From NCBI GenBank assembly GCA_964017185.1, contig OZ024877.1, positions 630,501 through 694,500 of the forward strand: 64,000 nucleotides of DNA, in the 5' to 3' direction. The stretch's first letter is position 1. Every line of letters starts with the position of its first letter. The notes beneath the pieces were generated by a model. It was given only the letters and a program-made list of their open reading frames with translations. It was not told where the DNA came from and ran no database searches. The stretch comes from Rugalucina vietnamica. Its lineage: Eukaryota; Mollusca; Bivalvia; Lucinida; Lucinidae. This document shows positions 51,857 through 63,533 of the stretch, in pieces. The translations under genes and the position numbers were made by a program.

Positions 51857-52211
51857 CTGACTGCAGAAGCTGAGGGCGAGGTTAGGATCCTGTCAAACTG
51901 GTTAAAGACCGCCAGTAATTCTATATTACTGATCGTTCCAAGGCAATACTCCTGTTGTTATTCTATTTGTTTTATGTTTTGGAGTCGATTTTTTGTGTTA
52001 TTTGAACCTTATAAATGTTTTATAATTTTAGTTAAGTTCGGGTAACTGAGTGGCCACCTATTAGGAATTAGGAATAGCTACTCACTCGGCTTACAGTGTG
52101 TTTTCTTAGTACAAGTGGCTAACTGTTTTAGTTTTTCCCATATCGGTTTTCAGAGTGGGACTTTCTTTCTGATTGCGCCATTTCCTGATCATTGCCTACT
52201 ATTGCCTACTA
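51857..52211 (+). mobile_element. RT-element 3' tail repeat, plus copy
   Basis: From GAAGCTGAGGGCGAGGTTAG to CATTTCCTGATCATTGCC. Just before it lies a short inverted repeat at about 51,768-51,850 (TTATATTTACGTATAATTAA and its reverse complement). Confidence 0.7.
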
Positions 52212-52589
52212 TGAGTATGTCATGACATCCAACACTAGCTTCAAATGATACCATCCAAGTAAGCCACAAATGTTTATAAATATGGATGATTGGACTTGAA
52301 CCTCGAGCGGTAACCAGTAATGAGATGGTCAGTCAGTAGCTGATTTCGAGTGTGCTCCTCAACCATTCATCAAGGAAGATGTATGATAAACCCGGCTAAT
52401 AGCTGCTACATGATGCCGATAACCTTGCAAAGTGGTATTCATGTATCACTCCCTCTGTGTTGTTATTAAACGAACACTTACTGTACTTAAGGACTTTGAA
52501 AAGGACTCGGCATAAATTGACACTCTTCTTTTTTAGAATATTATATTTCGGCAAAAATATTTTCGAACAGAAAAGTACAATCAGACTTT

Positions 52590-53935
52590 ATCAAAAACAG
52601 AAACAGTGATATACTAAAGAAAAATTCTAAAGAATAGAAGGAATATGTCTTCAACATTGTCTTAAATGAATGCCGTCGCAGTCAATTTACTTTTGATTGT
52701 CATCTAAGGGGATGACCTAACTCTACCAAATTAAATACACAGACAATGAAGAAGGTCTGCTTAAACCGAAACGTCAATTTAAGTGATTTACGTCATATAT
52801 TATGATTTTAAACGTTACCCAAACTTAAAACATGAAGACGAAAAATATTCATCAGGTCCAACATAATCTCTGAAAAAAATGTTTCAGTTACGTTACTTTA
52901 ACGTTTACTTAAAAAATTTAACTTTTGCTCGTAAACTGAAACGAATTCGAAAGCTATCAGACACAATAATTAGGCATGCACATGTTTCAAATTACCATGA
53001 CACTGTAATCAAATGTCTGTAATTTGACCACTTTACGCTTAAAGTCCACCAGCAAAAACGCTAGCACCTTAAAACGGCATTGGAAGAAAGTCCCCAGTTC
53101 TATTTTGTTTGCTTTTTCTTGTACTTGTTAGCGTTCACGGGAGATGGTTTGATTTTGTTTCTGTGTTTTGTTTTTAAGCCTTTTTTTGTTCTTCAGAAAA
53201 CGTTACGTCTCAAGAAAACAGACTTAATAAGAGTTAGCATTTGTTTTTAAGCCTTTTTTGTTCTTCAGAAAACGTTACGTCTCAAGAAAACAGACTTAAT
53301 AAGAGTTAGCAAACAATTCAGCCAACAAATCTTTTTATCGTGTTTAAGATAAGATACACAATATTATGATTATTTTGTAAATCAGCACAGTTTTCAACCA
53401 GTTATATAAGCATACAGTGCGTCGTTTTCAAAGTTCTTTACTATATTTCAGTATGGTATTAGCTGTTGGTATGACTGTATTTGTTTAAAATGTACAAGTA
53501 GGTCAAGTAGTAAGTGTTCTTTTTTTTTCACTCCCTCCATCAACTTATGCAGTAATCTGTTAGTTTGTATCAATTACAGAAGTCAGTAGAAGAATTAAAA
53601 AAAAATAATAAATATCATTGTCTGCTCCTGTCAATATGAAGGTTTTTATCAATGGGTTTAGTGATCAGTGAAATTGGTTTTATTTGACAATGAATAAAAG
53701 ACAATTACTAAGCTTATTTGTTAAAGAATAAGGTGGACTACGCCAAGAACAAAGACAAAGTTGAAACAGAAACATTGATATAATTACGAAAAATTCTAAA
53801 GAAAAGAAGGAATATGTCTTCAACATTGTCTTAAATGATTCCCGTGGCAGTCAATTTACTTTTGATTGTCATCTAAGGGGATGACCTAACTCTGCCAAAG
53901 CTAAATACGCAGACAATGAAGAAGGTAAGTTCAAT
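52590..53935. repeat. Long direct duplication and a tandem 70-bp repeat
   Basis: About 160 bp containing GAAGGAATATGTCTTCAACA and CATCTAAGGGGATGACCTAA occurs at 52,610-52,770 and 53,780-53,930. Between them, about 70 bp with CAGAAAACGTTACGTCTCAA is repeated head to tail (53,172-53,312). No coding sequence is supported. Confidence 0.65.
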
Positions 53936-54297
53936 TTTCAAATATTCTTTATAGTATTTAAGGATTCAACTTAAGATTGTTAGCTTTCACTGGATGATCA
54001 AAAACATTTGGCTGTTTAAATGCCTGTGATGCCAGAATGGCTTCTCGAAAACATTAAATAAAAATTCAAACTGAGAATCTTTAAGAGCAGTGAACACATT
54101 AATGAGAAAGGGAATGGGCCATACCGCGGTTTCGACTATTAAAACATCTAATAACTATTTAAACATCTAATAGTTTTCATCACCAAAAGAAAACAAAAAT
54201 CTGTATTTAAATGCTTATATTTACATTTTGAATTATCAATCAAATGTCAGATTTTTATTTGCACATATCACCACTAATGTCAAAAGTAGATGAATAG

Positions 54298-54565
54298 GAA
54301 AAGGTACACGTAGACAAAGATCAGGAAAAGTCGCAAACAGAAAAAGATTCCTACTCCAAAAACCGAGGTGGGAAAACAAACTAACAATCAGGTTGTACTT
54401 ATACCATGAAACACATCGTTAGCAGAATGAGCGGCTATTTTCCCAATAGGTGGCCACTCAGAGCCTTCATAGGCTTTTGCTTATGTTTAGGTTATTTGAC
54501 ATAAAAAGGTACAAGTAGGCAAATATCAGGAAAAGGCGCAATCAGCAAAAGATTTCCACTCCAAT
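54298..54565 (-). mobile_element. RT-element 3' tail repeats, two minus fragments
   Basis: One copy at 54,298-54,465 and a shorter one at 54,505-54,565, both beginning AAAGGTAC. Confidence 0.65.
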
Positions 54566-54911
54566 TTGTGATAGTAATAGTTGGGAGTTCTGTGTTGATA
54601 CTGCCAAAAGAAGCGCGACACTCATACCGGTTATAGAATAAATAATGCACTTTACCGTAATGCAAAATCTTTCAAATGAAAGAAAAAGGTATAACCGAAA
54701 CCCATGTCTAATACAAGTCCATAATTAAAAACGTAAGAAACGCTTAAATACAACGAGATACGCGTGACGGTCAACTAATGACCTTCAATACGGTATCGAA
54801 GAGTTGTGGTAGTTAGTGATAGGACAATACAAACTGATTAAAACCCGACTTTATGGAATTAAGGTAGGCCAAAAATCGCGCTTAACAGTATAACATCAAA
54901 AGGACCAGCAA

Positions 54912-55128
54912 ATCTGGCAGTAAACGCATCATCAATATGTGCTGCTCTGGAGAGGGTGCTTCCCAGGTAGGTGAAGTTATCAACAACTTTCAACAACGAT
55001 TGTAAGGTTTTCCAGGTGCTGGTTGGTATACAGCATTTTTTCTTTGTGCTGATTGTGAGATCATAGTTATCACATTATTGTGACTTGATCCATGGCCCTT
55101 TGTATTTTTGCGCCTGAGCTAGCATTCT
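54912..55128 (-). pseudogene. Second-LINE reverse transcriptase fragment
   Basis: Matches the 48,480-48,763 segment on the same strand (CAATATG(T/C)(G/A)CTGCTCTGGAGAG, ACTTGATCCATGG), with internal deletions. It is the C-terminal RT region. Confidence 0.65.
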
Positions 55129-55959
55129 CATTCATTGGAAAAGGTCCCTCTGGACCTTTTCCACAGTGTTTACTTTGAATATGAAGAAAATTCTACCCAT
55201 GATCGACTGCTCTCTCTCAATTACGCGTTTTGTCACATAAAGCGCTTAATAAAAACTAGTGAACCCGTCTATACTGACTAGACAGTTAACCGCAATCAAT
55301 TAAATTTATCCATTTTTGACACTCCCCGTCAATATCCCCGGTAAAATCTAGCAAGCAGTCTCGATCGTGGTGACTGCTTATCATAGCGAATCTAGGTTTA
55401 GATCGTAGATACCCTGACGAGGGGTACAGAAATTATAGGAACTCTATATGGCTGACTTTTAGTCCATCACATCGGTCCCATGGGTCTGTTTCTGGTAGTG
55501 TGGCTGCAGGTCAAAAATTCAGAACTCTGTCACAAATTGACTGCACTGCAAAATGGTTTTCTACACATCGACATATTGATTGTAATCGTGTTCCCTTTAG
55601 TATTGGCTTTGGTTCCATAACATCAGAAATTTTGGTCAATGCCTTGAGTGACAGATACACACACTGGTCAAGCGTTCATAACAAGAAACGACATTCATGT
55701 ATAGGAAACGAAACTGAAACGTAGAGAATCGAAATTAATGACAAACCAGAGAATCAACAACACTGAAATCTAGATCAAAAGGAATCTCTTATAACAAACG
55801 GCTGCAGACCTTTTCATTGGTTTCTTTTTAAAGAAGCCAACTTGTATCATCTATCACCACACTTTGCAGTTTAGTTTTGCCTTTCGGCCGTCTAAGGTTG
55901 ACTTAGTTGTCATAAAAGCGCTAGTGCTATTTCTAAAACCAGTATCACTGTCACTAAAA

Positions 55960-56880
55960 GTTACATGTAGCCAAAGATTAGGGAATGGCGCAATTAGAAA
56001 GATATTCCTACTCCATAAACCGAGGCGGGAAAAACCTTAATTACCAATCAGATACTTATACCTCGAAGACATATCGTAAGCCGAGTGAGCAGCTTTTCCC
56101 CAATAGGCGTCCACTCAGTTACCCGAACTGAACTAAACATATGTAAACGTACAGAAGGCTGAAACATTACAAAAGTCGACACCAAAACACAAAACAATTA
56201 GAACCACAACAGAAGTATCGCATTGGAACGATCAGTAATATAAAATTACTGGGGTGGGGGGGGGCTTAAACCGGTTTTATGTCTTGGTGTTTAAAAATTT
56301 TTTGTGCTGTTGGCGCCTTATGTGTGTTTTCATATTTTTAGTTAAGTTAAGGTAACTGAGTGGCCACCTATTGGGAAAATAGCTGCCCATTCGGCTTACG
56401 ATTGTTTCATGGTATAAGTACCTGATTGTTAGTTTGGTTTTTTCCCACCTCGGTTTTTGGAGTGGGAATCTTTTTCTGATTGCGCCTTTTCCTGATCGTT
56501 GCCTACTTGTACTTTTTTACAGAAGCCTAACCTCACCTTCACCTTCTGCAGTGGTTCACAACATTTAGTTAGTTGTTCGGTCCTCGTGGTGAATCTCTAA
56601 CTATTCAAAGAATTATCAAGGTCAAACAAATAAATCATGATAATCACCCTGATGAATCAACAGCGAGGATTCAACATATTCAGTAAGCTGCCCGACGATA
56701 GAGATCCCTGGGTGCCGAATAACTTACGGAAACCCAGTCCAGTTGAAACTGGGCGGGCCAGGCAACAGACAAGAAGCCCCAGTCCTATTAAACCAACAAA
56801 AATGAATAGCTTCATAGAGTCTGACGCCCAACTCACTGGCGTGCACTTAAAGAAGACAGCATAATTATCAACCGTGATTG
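55960..56880 (-). mobile_element. RT-element 3' region, minus copy, split by a nested plus copy
   Basis: 55,960-56,271 is the tail and 56,521-56,880 the post-ORF region including the end of the RT ORF (reverse of 37,240-37,600). Between them a plus-strand tail copy (56,275-56,519) is inserted at a T-run after CCGG. Confidence 0.7.
56275..56519 (+). mobile_element. RT-element 3' tail repeat nested in another copy
   Basis: Starts ATGTCTTGGTGTTTAAA and ends CCTACTTGTAC; a run of T flanks both sides. Confidence 0.75.
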
Positions 56881-57374
56881 GGTTAAAAAATTATGCATGC
56901 GCACTGTCGCATAACATTTAAGTTATATCCTGTACGTCTGTAACGTGTAATGATTTTTTTCTGAATTGAAAAGAAAAATCATTCCTCCCTATAAGTTTTT
57001 AAAATTGTAAACCAAGTCACCATAAAATTCTGGTTCCGAAAGGCCATCGCGTAAAAGGGCTGGTAAAATCCAAATAGGGCCAAACATAATAAAAGGTGGT
57101 TAGAAAATGAATCTAAACAGATCAAAATAAGTAATTAATAGAATTATTGCTGAAATATAAACCTGAGAGGTCTAAAGTTATTATAAAGTAAGAAAAGTGA
57201 ATAAAAAAAGAAACTGAGTTTTTTGTCACAAGTGTGCTATGCAACACAAATATCAACTCTGATCTTGATTTGGCCGATGAGCATAACAAAAATCATCATG
57301 CTGAACAATGTTGTTGCCATAACACAGCCTTGTGTGACCCCATTTGTCACGTAAAATGGTTTAGATGACTCTCT

Positions 57375-57770
57375 TTAATATTTCACACGTGCAAGCATGC
57401 CATAAATTATCGAACCATTACTATGAATCTTGGTGGAAAGCCAAACAAGGCTATGATTTTCGACCAGTCCACCACAACTGACTATATCGAAAGCTTTGGT
57501 TTCGTTATGAGAAGATCTACGCACATTTATTCTTGACATTTCTTGTGAAACTGTCTTGCTGTGAAAATCAAGTCCATTGTTCCTCTGTCCTTTTTGAATC
57601 CACATTCAATTTGACGTTTTGGGATAAGTCCCGTCTGATCAAGATGGACATTCAGGCGATTAAACAGAATTTTTCCAGTATCTTCCCAGAAATTATAGGC
57701 GAGAGATTCCTCTCTGTGGTTGTCGCAGAGGATTTCCTTTCCACTTGTAAAGTTTGATTATGGATGCATC
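57375..57770 (-). pseudogene. Second-LINE reverse transcriptase core fragment
   Basis: Frames read FNRLNVHLDQTGLIPKRQ, CGFKKDRGTMDLIFTARQF and KAFDIVSCGGL, the RT finger and palm of the LINE type found at 47.8-48.8 kb. Frameshifts are present. Confidence 0.65.
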
Positions 57771-57804
57771 TTTAAATTATTGTTTGGAAGCTTCCTTCCT
57801 CCAG

Positions 57805-58241
57805 AAGGGTGAGGTTATGGCCATGTCAAATCGATTTAAGCCCCCCACCCCCAGTTATTTATAACTGACCGTTCCAAGGCAGAACTGCTGTTGTAGTTCA
57901 CATTTATACATGTTATTTCAATAATGAGTTTTATGTTGTATGACTTTGTGGCCACCCGAATATCATTTGGCTGTTCACTTAACCCTCTGCATTTTTGTTC
58001 TGTCCAAGCTAGCACTGTGACCACCTCGCTTCAATAGCTGCTCACCCTGCTTTCCGATATACAGGTTATACATTGGTATCTCTGTTTTATATGTCTTAAC
58101 ATTAATTTCCTTATATATATTTTTATTTGTGTATATTAGAGACACTGCAGAAGCTGAGGATGAGGTTATGGCCATTGTAAAATCCATTTTAGCCCGCCAG
58201 TAACTTTGAGTTACTGATCGTTCAAAAGCGATGATACTTCT

Positions 58242-58283
<42 letters not shown>

Positions 58284-58545
58284 TTAATGTTTTTGTTTTG
58301 TTTTTTGTTTTGTTTTGTTTTTGTTTTGTTTTAGTTTTATGTCTTGGTGTTCAAAATTGTTTTGCTGTTGGCGCCTTATATATGTTTTCATATTTTAGTT
58401 TTGTTTAGGTAGCTGAGTGGCCGACTATTTGGAAAATAGCTGCTCATTCGGCTTACGATATGTTTTCGTGGTATAAGTGCCTGATTGTTGATTTAGTTTT
58501 TTCCCCACCTCGGTTTCAAGTTAGGAGTGGGAATCTTTTTTGTCA
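57805..58545 (+). mobile_element. RT-element 3' tail repeats, two plus copies
   Basis: A diverged copy at 57,805-57,990 and a better one at 58,143-58,545. The latter holds a poly-T tract (about 58,240-58,282). It seems to resume at 59,255-59,282, so about 710 bp were inserted into it. Confidence 0.6.
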
Positions 58546-59254
58546 AAGACATCTCAGATCATTTTTGACCTGCATCCGGGGTTTTTCCATATGGAAGATG
58601 AAAAAGGCAACAAACTGCATCTGTTTAAAAGTACTTTAAGATGATGTTTTTTTTTTTTTTTTTTTTTTTACTATACAAGTCATCATTGATCCTTATTGTT
58701 ATTCACTTTAATCGCTTTTTCTGTGACGAAAGCTTTTGCAAAGAAAATTAAAATAAAAAATCTGTGGATTTTGAAATTTTATGATCCATGCAGGCCACCG
58801 TAGATAAGATGCGTTCGGATTTTCTCCATTGAATATAGGCGTGTTCGGATCAAAGGCTCTGCTTCACAGAACGAGTTGTTTCCGCCAGTAAGGGCTCACC
58901 GCACATATTTTTACGACATTTTTTTTTAGGAATTTTGGGGTAGGTATATATGCATTAAAACTGTCAACGTCAAAACGAATAGGTACAGTTTTTTTTTCAC
59001 TGAGCGTTTAGCTGTCAGGCTAAGGTAGTGATGTCATTTCAACAACAGATCAAACTAGACTTGTGTCCGTCAAAGATGGATTTCAGTCCCAAAACTATAT
59101 ATCTTGTGCTTAGGTATCACTACTACATCACTGATCTTCTATGCACTGTCAACAATTTATATTTTAGAATAAAGCATAAATAAAATGTACATCATGCATC
59201 CTGTACCCTATTGCAGAACAGATATTAATCTTCGACAATTATCTTTTTTTTAAA
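58546..59254. other. Unclassified insertion within a tail repeat
   Basis: AT-rich, with a poly-T tract near 58,647-58,669. Its edges fall between the body of the tail repeat and the tail's last 28 bp. No coding sequence or clear terminal repeats seen. Confidence 0.35.
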
Positions 59255-59283
59255 GATGTTCCTTTTTCTGATTGAGCCTATCC

Positions 59284-59576
59284 CTACTTGTACCTTTCCA
59301 AACACAGTGAAACAACTTTGTCAGTTTCTCTGCCACGGGTAGCCCCAGCCTTAAAGACCTCTCAGGAATTACATCTGCATCTGGAGCTTTGACAGATGAC
59401 AGTTGTTGAACTGCTTTTCTTGTTCCCATAACGGTTGGAAATTCATCTAACAGACCATTGCAGTCTGATGGTCTGATCGCTATTGAAGTGTTCTGCCCAG
59501 CTTTCCAAGATAGTGAGAAGAGTGCTTCAATCGCACTGAGCAATGTGGTGGCTCCAGAACTCTTTGAGCCATACAC
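59284..59576 (-). pseudogene. Second-LINE fragment before the RT domain
   Basis: Contains LLDEFPTVMGTRKAVQQLSS, KAPDADVIPE and PVAEKLTKLFHCVWK, the conserved block just before the RT of this LINE type. With the 57.4-57.8 and 54.9-55.1 kb pieces it keeps LINE order on the minus strand, so all three may be one interrupted copy. Confidence 0.65.
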
Positions 59577-60147
59577 TTACGTTTAGAAACATACTTCTAA
59601 GCAATGTTTTAATTACTTGACCCAGTTTATGAATGTGTCTTTGATTTAGACTTCTCGTATAAATTCTCGAAATTACATCACTATAGTCTGGCTTTCGTTG
59701 CCGGTTTAAAGAGAGCTACTGATGAGGATTCGATGCCCGAAATTGCGCCATATAGTCCATACTGCCTCTCTTAGAATATTTTACTGCTTCCAAAGGATCA
59801 AACCATTATATTTTATTCAGTGTATCATGATATTCCTTCATGTCCTTTCTGTCCGCAGAGGACTGAATTACTTCTATTTCTTTCTCAGCCAGGAATTTCC
59901 CATGTCCCTAAGCTTGGACCGGACTGTCCTACAAATGTTGTTGTAGGCTGCTTTCTTGGATACTTAGCTAGTATCATTTTGATGCGCCTTGTGCAATCGG
60001 TGCTTTTCTTCAAGAAGCCTGTGAAATTCGTCACCGAAAACTGTCAGTTCATTTCATTCCTTTGTGGCTTAGATAGAATGTAATTATGCTCTTGCCTTAA
60101 ACTAATATTCTAATTGTTTAAAATGGTGGCTTAGCTAAGATAAAGGT

Positions 60148-60405
60148 ACAAGTAGGCAAAGATCAGGAAAAGGCGCAATCAGAAAAAGATTCCCACTCCA
60201 AAAACCGAGGTGGGAAAAAAACAAACTAACAATCAGGTACTTATACCATGAAACAATCGTAAGCCGAATGGGCTGCTATTTTCCCAATAGGTGGCCACTC
60301 AGTTACCTTAACTTAACTAAAAATATGAAAACATACATAAGGCGCCAACAGCACAAAAAATTTTTAAACACCAAGACATAAAACAAAAAGAACCACCACA
60401 GAAGT
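60148..60405 (-). mobile_element. RT-element 3' tail repeat, minus copy
   Basis: One of the best-conserved copies, from GGTACAAGTAGGCAAAGATC to AACCACCACAGAAGTA. Confidence 0.8.
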
Positions 60406-60796
60406 ATTAGAGGCAACTGATTTTTGCTGTGTAGTCGATTAGTCTAAGTTCCGGGTTGGAATGTCATGAACCCCTCCGAAGACACACCCACATAGCCAAA
60501 CATGGTTTCTGATAGTGCTTCCGTTCCGGTTTCTAAGCAAAAACACTTATCCCCATCGTGACAAGACGAAACAATATAAAGCATGCATGTACTGTAGCTT
60601 TTAAGGCATATATATGGATAGTTGACGTCACAAAAATGACATCGAAAGGGTGAAAAGTAACGTCACGCTAACTCGCCCAATGAATTGTTGCACAATATAA
60701 CATTTTTTTCTTACCCTAAAAAATTAAATTATTATTAGTAATACAGGCGAGGTGTTTTAGAATCTTTTTATATGGGATAACAAGGCTCTAGAAGAT

Positions 60797-61112
60797 GCAG
60801 AAGATGAGAGTGAGGTAAGTGCTCTGTAAAATCGATTTAAGCCCCTCTCTAATTTTATATTACTGATCGTTCCAAGGCGATACTTCTGTTGTGCCTCTAT
60901 CTGTTTAGTCGAATATTGTGCTGTTTGAACCTTATGTACATTTTCTAAGTTTTAGTTAAGTTCGAGTGGCAGCCTATTGGGAAATAACTGCTCACTCGTA
61001 TTATGATATGTTTTCTAAGTATTATTATCTAATGGTCAATTTAGTTTTCCCACCTCGGCTTTTGTAGTGCGAATTTCTTTCTGGTTGCGCCTTTTCCTGA
61101 TCATTAATACAT
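60797..61112 (+). mobile_element. RT-element 3' tail repeat, diverged plus copy
   Basis: From GCAGAAGATGAGAGTGAGG to CCTTTTCCTGATCATTAAT. Confidence 0.65.
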
Positions 61113-61489
61113 ACTTTTAGCTTTTTCTACCAGCCAGGTAGAGCCTTGTTGCCCTCATAATAGGTCCATTATTTGATCTTAAGTGATCTATAAGGTCTGT
61201 AATATTTGTGATGGTCATGTCAGGCCTCCTCATCTATAGAAGCAGAAAAAAGTGACATTAGTTAAAAATCACAGCAATAAATGTGTGACATTTGCATTTA
61301 TTTGAAGACATTCGCTTCTTGAGTTTACATGGCAGAAACGCACACACACACATGAGCGTTCTCTCTGTCGTTTTGCACCTTAGGGATTGTCGAAAATTCA
61401 TAGATACAAACGAAGATTTGCATAATAAAATAAAGACGCTGCATGCATGCATGATACCCCGCCACCTAGATTTAATTTAGTACAAACGC

Positions 61490-62175
61490 ACAAAATATCT
61501 TGGTCAATAAAAGCTCAAGATAAAGAGCAGAACGAAATTTGGACATACGTAAATCAAGGACCACTGAAGGAATTTGACAAAAATAAAAAAGCACTCCTTC
61601 CAAATATGAACTATTATACAAAATTTGAAGAGAATTCGTCAATAATTGCACAACATAGTGAGGAAACAAAATTTTAACATGAAACAAGGGCCATAAGTCT
61701 GTACTTATTTCACAAAAATTACCCATCTTCAACCCCAAACCACTCCTTCCTAATATAAACTCCTTAGAAAATTTGAAGAAAATTGGTCAATAAATGCCCA
61801 AGATAGAGCATGGAAAAGAAATTTTACTCTGAATCAAGGGTCATAACTCTGTACTTTTTTACGAAATCTACCCATCTTCAATCCCAACCAATCCTTCCTA
61901 ATATAAAATTGGTCAATAAATACTCAAGATAGAGCCGGGAAAGAAATTTTAACGTAAATCAAGGGCCATTACTCTGAAGGTATTTGACGAAATTTACCCA
62001 TTGTCAATCCCAAATCACTCCTTCCTGATATGAAATACAAAGTTTGAAGAAAATCGGTCAATAAATGCTCAAGATAGAGCCCTGAAACGAAATTTTAACG
62101 TAAATCAAGGGCCATAATTCTGTAGGTATTTGACGAAATTTACCCATCGTCAATCCCAAACCACTCCCTCCTACG
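61490..62175. repeat. Tandem repeat of about 125 bp, about five units
   Basis: Units contain AATCAAGGGCCATAACTCTG, GAAATTTACCCATC and GGTCAATAAATGCTCAAGAT. Short ORFs here are by-products of the repeat. Confidence 0.75.
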
Positions 62176-62181
62176 AAATCC

Positions 62182-62675
62182 GGATAGGGACTTCTTATTT
62201 CTGACTTCTTAGTTCCGACTTCCAACTTCCGAATTCCAAGTTCCGACTTCCGACTTCTTAGTTCTGACTTCTAAGTTCTTACTTCTAAGTTTTTTTTTTC
62301 CGAGTGAAAATTCCTGAGATTGAGAAAGACATACACACACACACATACACGCACTGACGGACACACGCACGTATAAGCATGTATGTATGTATGTACGTGT
62401 AACTTGCATAGGTACGTTCACCCGGGCGTGCGCGTGTCCGTCGGTGCGTGCGTGCGTTTGTGTGTGTCTTTCCTAAACTCAGGAATTGCCACTAGGAAAT
62501 TAGTACTTAGAAGTAAGAACTAAGAAGTCAGAGCTAAGAAGTCGGGAGTTGGAAGTCGGAACTCGAATCTTGGAAGTCGGAACTCTGCACTTGGAAGTCG
62601 GAACTCGGAACTTGGAAGTCGGAACTCGGAACTTGGAAGTCGGAACTAAGAAGTCAGAAATAAAAGTCCCTATCC
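62182..62675. repeat. Foldback built from an inverted minisatellite
   Basis: The left arm begins GGATAGGGACTTCTTATTTC and is made of about 10-12-bp units (TTCCGACTTC, TTAGTTCTGACTTC). The right arm is the reverse complement, ending AAGTCCCTATCC. The centre contains CACA/TGTG-rich sequence. Confidence 0.75.
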
Positions 62676-62714
62676 TTGCCGTGACGTCACATGACCTGAC
62701 CTATATGTATTTGA

Positions 62715-62835
62715 CTGTCTGAATGACTGTCTGTCTGTCTGTCGGTCTGCATGTCTGTCTGTCTGTCTGTCGGTCGGTCGGTCTGAATGTCTGTCTGTTT
62801 GTCTGGCTGACTGTCAGTCTGTCTGTCTGTATGTA
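62715..62835. repeat. (GTCT)n microsatellite
   Basis: Imperfect GTCTGTCTGTCG units. Confidence 0.85.
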
Positions 62836-62859
62836 TGTACACTCCCGCTTGCGTAAATG

Positions 62860-63135
62860 TACTCATTAATTACGCGTAACGTACGCGCGTATTACGCACG
62901 TAATACGCACCTTATTTATACGCGTATGTTTCAATAGCCAATCATAATTCAATTCCTCTTACACGTATGATGCGCGTAATGTGCGTATATTACGCGTAAT
63001 GATTTTAACCAATAAGCTGGCAATTCATAAAGCCAGTCATTACGCATATTTAAGTATATACGATTATTTTTGTAACCAATCGGGACTGAAACAGTCTTAC
63101 GCAAAGAATACGCGTAACATACGCGTAATGCATCA
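62860..63135. repeat. TACGCGTAAT-rich region
   Basis: Many copies of ACGCGT/TACGCGTAAT and CGTAATACGC palindromes, with interspersed CCAATC/CCAATA motifs. No gene is supported. Confidence 0.55.
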
Positions 63136-63184
63136 GCCATTGATGAATGAATATCTTATTCTTTGCTGATATCAACTGACAGTA

Positions 63185-63480
63185 CTTCTTTTGCTTGGCT
63201 GTCCATTTCAACTGAAGCCTATGCTTCTTGATGGTTTACGGGGAGAAACAGATGTCCATGTCTTTCTGAAAGAGCTTTTGAATGTCTCTTGCTGCCAAGT
63301 CATTGTTCTGCGACATCCACAAATTCAACACCTTTCTGTAGCCATCAGTAAATTTCCGTCCTCTCGGTTTCCTATCTTTGCAACCAGAGTATGTTCTTCG
63401 AATAAATTTGTACACACCAAATCGGGTAACAGAATATCCGTATACTTCACTTAATGTCTGACTTATCTGTCCACTTGTTT
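63185..63480 (-). pseudogene. Tc1/mariner-like transposase N-terminal fragment
   Basis: One minus-strand frame reads RFGVYKFIRRTYSGCKDRKP, then GRKFTDGY and LAARDIQKLFQ, the paired helix-turn-helix of Tc1-like transposases. A stop follows CFSP, and the same frame continues IKKHRLQLKWTAKQKKY. The catalytic DDE part is absent. Confidence 0.6.
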
Positions 63481-63533
63481 TCCCCGAGACGCTTCAAATC
63501 TAAAACCAGAAGACCAATGATCATGTAAACGCT

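Noticed and set aside
61258..62421. Several short ORFs on both strands
   Set aside because: They fall in tandem repeats and the inverted minisatellite, with no support.
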